From contig OX387199.1 in NCBI GenBank assembly GCA_947561715.1, positions 1,741,001-1,805,000 on the forward strand: 64,000 nt of DNA. Direction: 5' to 3'. Shown here piece by piece: positions 1 through 11,225 of this stretch. Within the stretch, counting starts at the first letter, position 1. Each line of letters starts with the position of its first letter. The notes under the pieces are model-generated. The model had not been told where the DNA came from. It did no database searches and saw nothing but the letters and a program-made list of their open reading frames with translations. Position numbers and translations under genes: made by a program. This stretch comes from Ascidia mentula (taxonomy: Eukaryota > Chordata > Ascidiacea > Phlebobranchia > Ascidiidae).

Positions 1-1890
1 GACTGAGCCTTCCATCTGCTTCAATGCATACCTGTCTTCTTTCGACAGTGTCGTTCCAGGTGACAGCGCGGTAGGACCGAAGTCGCTTTCCCACATGCAC
101 TTTATTTGTTGGTGCAACATTTCGTCCTGTGAGTTTACAAAATTCACACATACCTGTGAATCATCTGAACCACGACCATGGCACGGACCCACAAGTGACC
201 AACCAAGCATAGAACGCACGGCACTTGGCTCCTTTCGTCCGCCTCTTCTTTCATCGTTGATCCAGAACACCTCGGGAACGTTGGCTCCAATCAGCAACAT
301 TACTTCCCCATGGGGCAAAACAGGAAACTCCACATCGCGTAAATGAGGCCACCGCCAAAGCGATCCTTCTGGGACTTTGTTCGGAGAAACCGGCAAACTG
401 TTTACACTCAAAACGTCATGCAATTGTACGGATTCCTTTCCATCAATCGACGCTACTGTCAGATCGACGGCCAAACCCTCCCTTTTCTGTGACCTATCAC
501 TTACTGTAGTCAAGGAGTACGTTGTCTTCTTCCCCACGACGTCTAGCTGCTTGATCAGCCTTTCATCACACAAGGTTGTTGTCGATCCTTGATCCAAAAA
601 GGCATACGTTTCCAGCTCCCTGCCATTACTGCCCGTAACCTTTACCGGAACAATATTAAGATAGACGCTTTCCACATGAGTGCTCATACAAGTCCAGCTG
701 ACAGTTGCACTTGACGATGACGTTGTCTCCACTGAAGACTGCGTAGATGCTTCGCATACGGGCGCAGTTGAAGACGTCTTCCATTCCGTCCAGTGCAAAA
801 GATTGTGATGCTTTCCGCGACATCCGCTGATCGTACAAGAACTTGGCAAACTACAAGTTCTTGCTATGTGGCCTTTCATAAAACAATTATCACACAGCCG
901 AGCTTGATGAAGAAACTTCCTACGCTCAACGAAGAATTTTCGTTTAAATAAGTCACAATTCGCAAGGTCGTGCGATTTGCTGCACAGAGGACATCCTGAT
1001 TTCTGAGTGGTGCTCGGTTCGAACTTTCTGTCGTTTCTTGGAGCAACCGATGTTGCGTTGGTCGATGCTCTTATCTTCGTCGGAAGACCTTTGTTACGCT
1101 TCTGCTGCATATCCCTGTCCTTCCGAGTCCTACCTAACATACGACCAAACATCGTGTTCCCAATATAAGCTTCATTCTTAACAAACTCAACAAGGTGACA
1201 GAAACGAGGCTCTTCCCCACTTCTTTTAATGCCGGCTGCGTGTCTACGCCATCGGCCCTGCATTGTGAACAGCAACCGCTTTACTATGTTCAACATATTT
1301 TCAAAGTTGTTGATGTCTGCAAAGTATCCCAGATGAGTCAGAGTCACCAAACCCTCCTCTAAGGCTCGTGCAAGTTCCGACAATTCGTCGGCATCATCGG
1401 ATCTCAGGTAAGGCCAATGACCTAACTTTTCCACGTACGCACGTGCGATTACAAGAGGACGACCGTACCGTTCGTATAGCAACTCTCGGGCCTTTCTGTA
1501 ACCATACGTAGGTTCCAGACCAATACAAAAGGAGATCATGTCATACGCTTCCTTACGACAGTACTGAATCAGGTAGTTCAGCTTTGCGCTGTCATAGTCT
1601 ACGCGACGACCAATATTTTCGTCAAAGCTTATCATGAAACGCGTATAGATTAGTGGATCACCTTCGAAATACAACAATTCTGGTCTGGGAAGGTCCATTC
1701 CTGCCTTTAACACAGCAGCAACACGGTACAAGTCACTCACCTCCGGCTCATGATTCGCCACATCCGGTTTTGACTTAGGTTCACTGCATGAAGAGGTTGG
1801 ACTGTCCATTACCACCTTCACCTCGTCGTTACCCTTGACATCGTCGGACTCAAACACTTGATTTTTCTCTTTTATTTCCGGCGGATCTCG
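1..1890 (-). mobile_element. BEL/Pao LTR-retroelement fragment (fossil)
   Basis: The minus strand encodes stretches typical of a BEL/Pao polyprotein. From high to low coordinate these are a gag-like DUF1759-type region (about 1850-1150), cysteine/histidine zinc-knuckle-like residues (about 1010-830) and a DUF1758-type retropepsin-like domain with the signature FLDQGSTTTL (about 640-550), continuing to a conserved linker that runs off the left edge. The copy is broken, with several interruptions. No LTR is visible: the gag start lies only about 100 bases from the kynureninase start codon, so the 5' LTR is absent here. Reverse transcriptase and integrase, if present, lie outside the window. Identification rests on remembered family motifs. 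Confidence 0.82.
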
Positions 1891-1987
1891 CTGTAACAAC
1901 TAATGTCAATATTACTAAAGCGCCAACACCAGAAGACTTACAGAATAGCCGCTTCAATAATTTTAAGGTCACTTACACAGATACATT

Positions 1988-4383
1988 ATGGCAATGTTTG
2001 AGAAACGAAACACTAAAAGTTGTAACGAAGTCCTGGAGGAAATATCGGCGAGGAACAACTTTGAAATCACGAGCAAAGAATTTCAGGAATATCTGGACGA
2101 AAATGACCCGATCTCACATCTCAGGGACGAATACATAATACCTCACACAATAGGCACAGGTTAATCAGTGTTGATATAGGCACAGGGTGAATCTGTGTTG
2201 AAGCAAAATCGACAGGCTTTAAAACGTATACGTTTTCCGGCATATCGTAAATTCTTCAGCTGCTTACTGTTTTAAAGGTTGAGAAGTTTTCTTTCACTAA
2301 CCAGTCGTTTTCTTCAGCTGAAAGAACACCTTTGGAAAAATGCTTCTACTTCTCTGGAAACGGGTTAGGATTGCAACCTAAATGCCTGGCTGAAGAAATT
2401 TTCAAGGTAAGCCTGTAAAAGTAATGGCATTAATACCGGTTTTAACTCACTTGCTGATGAAATCATTTTATTATATTTACTGTAAGGAATTGAAGATGCC
2501 CATGGAGCAAAATATATATTCCTGATAAAAAGCCAGGCTGATCGTGTAGTAAAAAGCTACTGTTTCTTTTATGCTACTGATCGTTATTTGTTTAGATCCT
2601 GGATACGTGGGGAACCACCGGAAACGACTGTAGGACGAGGGGTCACTTGCCCGCCACCTGGTGTGACGATTACGTCACAGAAGGAATGGCACGGTTAGTT
2701 GGCGCTCATGTGGACGAAGTAAGATATGTGTGAATCGGGTGTCGAAAATCGGATAATTTTAAGTCAATTGTGCATTCTTATAACCAACCAAAATCTAATC
2801 CAATTTTGAAAATGAAAAAAAACAAATTTAATAGCACGCTTCATTTGATGTTTGACCAAGGAAAGGCCGAAATCACACTCATATATATTTTACAGGTGGC
2901 AGCAATGAACGGACTAACAGTTAATCTTCATCTAATGCTTGTCTCATTTTATCGACCAACTGCTAAGAGGCATAAAATCTTATTGGAATCGAAAGCCTTC
3001 CCATCCGATCACTACACTGTCGAGTCACAGATACGCATGAAAGGTTACGACCCACGTGACAGCATGATTATGGTTGCCAGGCGACAAGTACGAGTGCCAA
3101 GATCATTGAGTGATATGAGTTTTTTTAAGCGTAAAACATAATTTGAGCCACATAGACCGGCAATTGGTGTTACCCAATTTTACATTGAGTTTCCTTCTAT
3201 AGAAATGTAGAAGCGATTTTCCTGTTCTACCTCTCAAAATGATACTTTCCCTATGTTAATATTAAACAGAAAAACGGCATATGGGAGATGGGTGACGTCA
3301 TTGCTATGATAGAGGAGCACGGAGATGAGATTGCGTTGGTGATGCTGCCAGGGGTACATTTCTTTACAGGACAAGTGTTTGACATGAAGAGAATCACCCA
3401 AGTAGCCCACAGCAAGGGCTGTATGGTAGGTTGCGGGATGGAAAACCTATTTAACAACGAAAAAGTTGATTAGATTTGCACACCTCGATTAAACCGGATA
3501 GAAATTTACCGACACATTTACCCGGATCAACCTAATCCGGTTTGTGTAACAAAGATTGCTGCTTGGTGGGTGATTATGCGTATTAGTATCGTAGTTGGTA
3601 TTATCTTTTTTTTACAAACGTATGGAAATACATGTGATCAACCTTAGGTCATCACAATACACACACAAGGTTAGTTGCAGCCATCTTTTGACATATTTGC
3701 TGTTTATTGTATGATATATTTAGGATGCACACATTTTTATAAGTTATCAACCTTGCCGATGAAACAACACAATGCCATTGTGATCGCCTATAAACGGCTA
3801 ACAAACCTTTGGATTAGGTTGGTTTCGACCTTGCGCATGCAGTTGGTAACATCGAACTTCACGTGTACGACTGGGGTGTCGATTTTGCTGTGTGGTGTAC
3901 GTACAAATATCTCAATGCCGGTTGTGTTTTATCAACATTTTCTTAAATACAAACTAACCCGGATGAATATCCTTAGGATGGATTGGGCACAAGTTAGAGA
4001 CAAGGTTCGATATTTGAGGGAGCTGTCATGCATTTTTTCCCAGTGCTATTATACCATGTACCCTGGTCTATTGTTATAATATAAGTGCACGTTATCACGC
4101 GGAAAAGTGCATGTTATTTAAAGCGTGTTCGCTCGGAAATTAGATCAGCTAATTTGTGGCAGAAAGATATAAATATTTTGAAACATTTCATTAAACGACG
4201 CTTTAATATCACAGAGTATTTTTTGCACAGGTTCAAGAGGAACTGATCAAACACAACGTAAGTTGTGAAGTTCGCCACCCAATGGTACGTGTGGCCCCAG
4301 CTCCAATGTACAACACGTTTCACGAGGTGTCTCAATTCGTACAAATACTGAGGAAAGTTCTCTTGCAAGAAGAAATGTGTTGA
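1988..4383 (+). CDS. KYNU: Kynureninase, internal exons missing (probable pseudogene)
   Basis: Kynureninase is a PLP enzyme of tryptophan catabolism that cleaves kynurenine or 3-hydroxykynurenine to anthranilates and alanine. Seven exons are visible: 1988-2159, 2318-2406, 2596-2718, 2896-3087, 3270-3425, 3818-3920 and 4231-4383. The first six join in frame with GT-AG borders into 278 residues. Family blocks include [23 protein letters not shown]-like text, FDLAHAVGN and [10 protein letters not shown]; the PLP lysine falls at residue 274, matching human Lys276. The last exon encodes the usual C-terminus ([15 protein letters not shown]) and a stop. Between 3920 and 4231 only 310 bases remain, and the exons for about 130 residues (after YLNAG, including the large-to-small domain segment) are absent. 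Exon 6 ends in phase 1 but the last exon opens in phase 0, so they do not join in frame. Identity is secure; function as assembled is unlikely unless the assembly is wrong. Confidence 0.88.
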
Positions 4384-7325
4384 GGCACCATATCGTTTTG
4401 TGTAAATATATAATGTAGGGGCACACATGACCACAAATTATATAATATTTTAAGCAATGTTATATGATTTATTCACAGTGTGTTGTTGGAGATTGCGGGA
4501 AGTGACAGGGTTTGCATGAAAGCAAACTTCAACCGCATGTACCCGCATAAGGTTTAGATTATTTTGCCTTGACAGTCTTATGTGCGGTCAATTCCGCCGA
4601 AATATTTCATTCCATCACCGTGTTTCAATTAAAATTGCCTTTACACAAAATATTTCTGTCCCTAGTAAGTTTATTCGCATTTTGCGCATACTTGAACAGA
4701 TTTTTTGGATTGGTAGTTTCTGATGGTCCTGTAATGGATTTATAATTAAGAACATTAAATAATGCATAAAGGTAATATTGTTATGTCATTGATGCCAAAA
4801 TGGTCGTTGTGTTGTGTGTAATTTCCCGTATACCGTCTGTGCTGGCGTTGGCTCCAGTCTGACTATGTCAACGCAAGTTTGTTTTGCCTTCAATGTATGT
4901 TGTACAACATTGTTTCACACGCCTGACTGGAGCGGCCATTTCCTATCTGACCATCGTTTGCTTTTGCATGTGCTGTACCTGGCATTTTTATAATCTATTG
5001 GTTGCCACGTAAACTGCTTATGTGAAAAGGATTGAAGTTAACATTGCCTGCCTTGTGTCTCCATATTGGCACTTGGTAAGAATAAAATTGTAAATATTAT
5101 GTGGAAGATTGATTAGTTCGAAACCAGAAGAAAGAAGATTGCCAAATTCTAGCCCCAAGGCTCATGCCTTTTTAAGGGTCTCGACCATAAACTCTAAAGT
5201 GAGGTTCAGCTAGGAACTCTATGCCTAAACTAAACGCTACCTATCGCGGTATACGTTGCTGTCCTGTATAAGCGACGAACCACAGGGTGCAACGGAAAAC
5301 GGTTTGTAAATGTTGGTCAGGAAATCTCATTCCGCAAGGGCTTATACCAGAGGAAATTAAGACTCAAACAAGTCTTGTGTGTCCACATGTATTAGAAAGG
5401 GGGAACGATCATTTGCTTTGAAAACTGAGCGATTTCTGTCGAAGAGATTGGATTACAACTTCGCATTTCTAAAACTCATTTCTTCCACGACAATTCATTT
5501 TCTGGCACTCAAGTTTAGAATTTGTTTTGTTTTAATGACGACCAAACAGTAGTTAGCGTCTGTTTTTAACAAGGGGTCACAAATTTGTTTTAACTCGATC
5601 GGGAAATCTGCATTGTGGCCGGCTAGTTCTCCTCCATATCATATGTTTCTTCTTCTTCTTCCTTAAACAAAGCAGAAGGATGCAAAATTTAAGTGTATTC
5701 TGTCATGTCGTATTCAGTTCAAAACTGGTCGTTTCAAAAGATCTACCCCGAATTTACTGCCGGGGCGGGAAGAGGTATGAAGGCATCCACTCGGTCTTTT
5801 ATTCTTATGTGTGGATTCGCTAACAAACAATTTCAGAATGACGGTTTAGGTGAATTATACCCGTCAATCACATGTACTTTTTTCCATTTTTTATTTGTAT
5901 AAAATTTTGTTTTTTAATGATTGGAATTTATATGTGATCAATCGTTAAAGAAGGCATCTGTGTGCATTTGATATTAAGAAACCGTTTTGGCTTCTTTTAT
6001 TGGGATTTTGGTTTATCTGCAATCTTAATTCGATGTCCTACACATTGGGACGAGCGTATGTTGGAAAATAAACGAAAAAAAATAAAATAAAGTAAAATTT
6101 TATTTTCTTCCTGTGATCAAATAATTTTAACAAAAAAACGAGCTACGTGATAGGAAACATATGATAGTGTTGTGATTCGTTTCCCGGGCATACAACGCTC
6201 ACACCGAAAAATAGTCGGAAGAAAGCAACCTTCCCATGCGCTTCGACATATATCCATAAGAAAACCTTTCATCGTCACCAAGTTCGTGTAAAATGGCACC
6301 AATTACTTTTTACCTCGTTCTCAATATTACGGGTGTGGTTCCCAAATTTTGCCACATTCCAAGTTGATTCCTCCTGTTTAAATCGAGTAAAGCAAGTAAA
6401 ATATGACCTTTATACACATTCTTACCCCGAACATACATTTGTCGCCACTGTAAGAATCGCCAAGATTAAAACCAACTCCCTGTTTGCGTAGAGAAGCATC
6501 GACCTCGTATTGGAAAGTTCTTTAAAGGCACAGACAAGAACAGTATATACTGCTACCCACTTTCCACACAGTAAAATAAGCTGTAACATACTTTGTGTCG
6601 GATTAGAAATTAGGAACATATACGGTTTATCCGCCTTTTTTCATGCAGTCAGAAGAGTGGTTTGGTGTTTGTAAGGAAACCACGTTTTTCAGAGCAAAAA
6701 CACTTATAACCCACTTTTGGTTGCCATTCCACTGTAACCAAATGATCGTTTGAAATACCTGAAATTGCAATGCATATTCATTTGGTGATACTGCCAGATA
6801 TAAGATACGGAAGAATGCCGTGAGTCTGGCGTAGCCAAAGTCTACTTTACAGATAGAAGTTAAACTGAAGCAGTGACTTCTGGACAAAAGTCTTTCGAAT
6901 TTAGCGCTCGACTTATGTTACACAGAATGATATGACGTATTGTACAGAATGTACTGGTCGTCAGTAGAAGTACAAAAAAAAAACTTTTCCGCAAATCCTG
7001 ATTTCCACCTAACGAATGTTAGAGTTTTTCCAATAAATTTATATTTTACCACGGAAGTAAATGTTGGCTATTTAGCTGGCAAGACGGTAGCTCGAAATAC
7101 CGACCCTGTCTGCAGCTCGCTAAAATCATTATTAGCTCCATTGCTCACAAATTAAAATGTGACTTTAGAACCGATTTCCGTTATTTTAGATATGGAGTCC
7201 GACACCCACGTTGTCGCAAATGCATGTTGTAGCACGAAAGCCAACGTGCAGAAAAAGATCAATTCGGCACGCCACTACATGCATATGCGATGGCGCACGA
7301 AGCAGTAAATACGACCAACAAAGTG
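4384..7325. other. Stretch with no recognised gene
   Basis: Only short open frames without family resemblance or splice-supported continuity were seen. A T/C-rich run lies near 5645-5665 and an A-rich run near 6068-6100. No tRNA, transposon core or exon of a neighbouring gene was recognised. Confidence 0.5.
5081..5086 (+). terminator. Candidate polyadenylation signal after KYNU
   Basis: AATAAA on the plus strand about 700 bases after the kynureninase stop. It is the first clean hexamer I noticed downstream. In AT-rich DNA such a hexamer is common, so support is weak. Confidence 0.25.
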
Positions 7326-7331
7326 TTTATT
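7326..7331 (-). terminator. Candidate CSTF2 polyadenylation signal
   Basis: AATAAA read on the minus strand, about 150 bases after the CSTF2 stop codon, a plausible 3'-UTR length. The related fragment at the right edge of the window (63833-64000) stops matching just before this hexamer. Confidence 0.5.
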
Positions 7332-7481
7332 AGCGAATTATTTTTGTACAAACAGTTGATACGTTTTAATCGGCACCAACATGTGAATGGTATTGGGACA
7401 AAATCCGTCGCATCCACGACAACTACATCTGAAACTGGCAGTTTTCTTAAAAAAGAAAGAATGTTTCTGTGGTAACGGTCT

Positions 7482-10400
7482 TCATGGCCTTCCTCCTTGC
7501 AACTGATCCTTGAGAGCAAGGATGCTGCGCCTCTGCTCATCAGGGAGCATCCGGATCTGTTCTGGAGTTAACTGGAGGACTTGCATGATCAGAGCGGCCT
7601 GGAAACACATGATGGCAAAAGTTTTTACCTTTTATCCTAAAATATATTTAATTGACTTTTTAAGTGTTAAAAGTGAACGAAAACATTGACCACAAAACTA
7701 CACATTTTATTCACAATTTGACCAAAGTTGTTTTTAGATTTGGGCATGTGTCTAAGATTTATTGTGGGCTGACTTTTTTGTACATATACAAATACAGAAC
7801 TTCAGCTGATGCAAAAATATAAAACATACATTCACTATTCATTTCCACAATAATTGAACTTCCGATTTGTATCACAATGCAACAACGAACCTTTTCCTGA
7901 TCCTGTTCTGCTGATGGATCCATAGGGGCATCCTCCTGCACAGGAGGATGCCTTCCCCTTCTTGGATCGCTTCTTTCTGGGGGTGGAGGAGGATGTCGTG
8001 CAGGATCCCCACCCATTCCTGGGCGATCCATCGGAGGTCTTCCTCCACGATCCATCGGATGATCTCTCGGAGACAATCCTCGTTCCAGAGACGAACGCCC
8101 TCGTTCATGCGAGCTACCGCGTTCTGGGGGCCCACGATCGGGGAAGCCCCGCTCATCTAGTGGCAACAATTACAAGTTAACAGAATGTGTTATAAACTGT
8201 ACCGCCTACAGGCATTCTCTTGGCATTGGTGTCACAGTAGTCAGCATACTTGCAAAATGCACCATAAAATAATTCACAGTCTGTGGTCCATTTTGGTGTA
8301 GATACACATTGCTTTAGAAACACTAATTGGACAAAGGTAGCGCAAAATTTGTCTGTGTATTTTTGACCTTTGCACTTCTTAAACCAACGAAGACAACAAC
8401 TAATTGATTTTCACAACTAATCTCCATGTAAGAATGTGGTCATTCTACCTCTTGGATTGGGTGGAAATCCTCGACCAAAACCTTCATCCACATGTGGTGG
8501 TCTGTGACGATCCATCAGGTCGCCCATGCCATGATCCACGGGCACTCTTTCTATAACTTGCATGTCCACCTCCATTCTTCTTGGACCTCTGAATTGTAAA
8601 ATGGTTGTTAGTTTTAAACAACATAGTAAAGCGTTTATTCCAACATCGAATTTTACAGAACCATGATGTTTTAACTGTGGCAAATATTATCTATAAGTAC
8701 ACATTTTCCATTGTCAATTTTGTGTTTGCCAGACTTAATACAACCATTAGTTGATCAGTGACCATGCAACTTCACCAAATTTATTGTTCGTTTATGTCGG
8801 ATATGAGCAAACTGGGGCCTTAGGTAAAATCACTGTTGGATATGGCTGCCATTATTTGTATGCTTTTCAGTTACAGCATTTAAGCATTAATAATTACAAG
8901 TCTGTTAGTTTATAAACTGCTGTGTAAAATCTCTTTGTACACATTTACTCATGTGGTTCAATCCCAAATTTTTGATACTTTTTGGCCCACAAGCGGAAAA
9001 AGTTGCCCACTCCTACGTTCTTGTTTATAAAAAATATCAAAAAGATACCATAGTAAAAAAGAGTACATGTTTCTCAGGCCAAATAATGCCCTTCTATGTC
9101 CAACATAACAGCCCATGGAAAACTCTTTGCAGATGCATAGTATCACTATCAGATTAAACACGTAAATTCCCACCTATCTCCTGGGCCAACTTCCATTGGG
9201 TGTCCCCTACCAGGTGGGGGCTCTCTCATGCGTTCACCATCCCGGCCACCTCCGAGCCCAGGCAGTGGACTACCATTGGGCCTTGCGTCCTACAATCATT
9301 ACAACAACTGGATCAATTTATGAAGCATATCATATAAATTAGCTGTGGATAGCGATAATGACAAATACATTTCTTCCATTGCGTAAGACAAAATACATTT
9401 CTTAAAAGCAAACACAAAACTTTGGTGACAAAAATTTGCTTACGGATTCTGGACGAGGACCTTCAGACGCTGGAATGAGAGGTTGAACTGGATTTTGTCT
9501 GTGCAGCATTTTCTACACGTAGAAGTAGTATTAGTAGGCAAAAAAAAAAAATAAATGCACAATATTCAAATATTTTTTTCATTGTTTCAACATTATAATT
9601 TTCAATTTCAACAAAATATTTAGTTCTTTCTTTTGAATATTTTATTATAGCTGTTTCGTTACCATGGCAATTTCTGGATCCACAATCCTCATAACAACTT
9701 GAGCTTGCAACAAAGCATATGCCAGTTGTGGGTTTTGAAGCAGCATGTTTCTGGCCTCTACTGGGTTGTTTTGAATGCATTGCTACAATAGTTCAAAAGC
9801 ACAGATTAGCAAAATCCCAATATTCTTATAAAGTTCTCATGGATGTTTTGAAACATATATATTCTAAGATTAATTCTGAAGAAAAACAACAAAAAAATAT
9901 GTTGCCTTCATTTGTTTCATGAGCTCGAACATTTGTTCAGGGGGGAGGCTTGCAACAGCCTTGCTGATAGCTTCTGGGGCATCTTGAGATGGAGTTGGTT
10001 CCCCGTATTCCGACTCCACTGGGGGACCCATGGCCCTGAAGTGGTTTACTTCTTCCTGTGAAAAACACAATGATTGCACATCATGAATATTGTGCTGATT
10101 TTGCTGTCAGGCACACTACAATTTAAACAGAACTCCTCTCCTGGCATAAATTATCATCCTTTATTTTCCTGGCGTTTCGTCTGCCATGCATAAATACATA
10201 CCTATGGTGGTGACCTAGCTAATGCATTGGTTCTCAAACTTTTACTCGAACAATGCATGAGGAATGATTCACTGCACTTACACAGTAATTATAAATCTAC
10301 AAGGAGTATTTATTCTTTAAGTTTGCAAGTTTTATTTGCATAAGACTGACATCACTGGTTATTTGCCCTCATTTTCTCAAAAACTATTTTTTGCTGAAAT

Positions 10401-11225
10401 TTTTTTTCAATCCACATGTAAATTCAAAATGACAAGACCCAATGCATAATATAGCTAAATATATCTGGATGAAAATGTTCCAAAGGCAAAACAAGATTAG
10501 GTTAAATTGCATCAGACATCGAATTAATGTTGCAGTATATATATAATTGCAAAGAGTACAGTTTACATTAACACTCAGTGCAATTATTAACAGCAATTAT
10601 CCATACCTGAAAGTTATTGCGGTTCTTTTCACTTGTTGCGTGATCAACTCTCAGTGGTCGGCCGTGTAACTCCCTTCCATTAAGATTTCTCATCGCACTC
10701 ATAGCAGTCTCCTGATCTTGATACTCAGCGAATCCATATCCCTTTGGCTTGCCAGACTCGCGCTCAAATACGAGGCTACATTAATATAAACATAATAATA
10801 TAAATTTATGATTAATAAAAATTTTCTTCTGGCACTTAAGTTATGAAAATGTTTATTAGTGCTGGAAGAACAATTCTTATTAATTACTATGCCTGGCAGC
10901 AAGAATAGCACTATACAATTTATGAGTCTGAATATAGGACTACTCTTGCAAATGCCTGCAGTCACACATACAAAAGCACATACCGAAAACTAATGACGTT
11001 GCCAACTTCATTAAAAATATCTTTCAGCTCTTCTTCTGTTGACTCATAAGGTATATTTCCAACTGTAAACAGTTTTATGTCAAACCATTAATGTAAAAAA
11101 CGGACATAATCGACAGAGGAAAAAAATGCATGAATCAAAAAATGCACGAGTCCACAATACTTACCGAAAACGGATCTGACAGATCTTTCGTAGTCGACTG
11201 GATCACGGTCTCTTAAGCCAAACAT
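7482..11225 (-). CDS. CSTF2: Cleavage stimulation factor subunit 2 (CstF-64), ten exons
   Basis: CstF-64 binds the GU-rich element downstream of poly(A) sites during mRNA 3'-end formation in the nucleus. Exons 5' to 3': 11165-11225, 10984-11062, 10607-10775, 9906-10055, 9663-9782, 9444-9512, 9174-9289, 8449-8588, 7891-8156, 7482-7598. They sum to 1287 nt, 428 residues plus stop, with consistent phases. The RRM spans about 19-95 (RNP2 VFVGNIPY, RNP1 KGYGFAEY at 58-65). The hinge domain spans about 104-195 ([40 protein letters not shown]). A Pro/Arg/Gly-rich region follows, and the conserved C-terminal domain opens [15 protein letters not shown]. It is shorter than human CSTF2 (577 aa, from memory) because the proline-rich region is compact. 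Intron 4 begins GC instead of GT (9905-9904); all others are GT-AG. This is the only complete copy in the window. Confidence 0.95.

Noticed and set aside
3675-4079. 134-codon plus-strand frame
   Set aside because: It only surrounds kynureninase exon 6; the residues outside the exon have no family resemblance.
7872-8180. Several overlapping open frames on both strands
   Set aside because: Shadows of the arginine/proline-rich CSTF2 exon 9, whose GC-rich codons keep other frames open.
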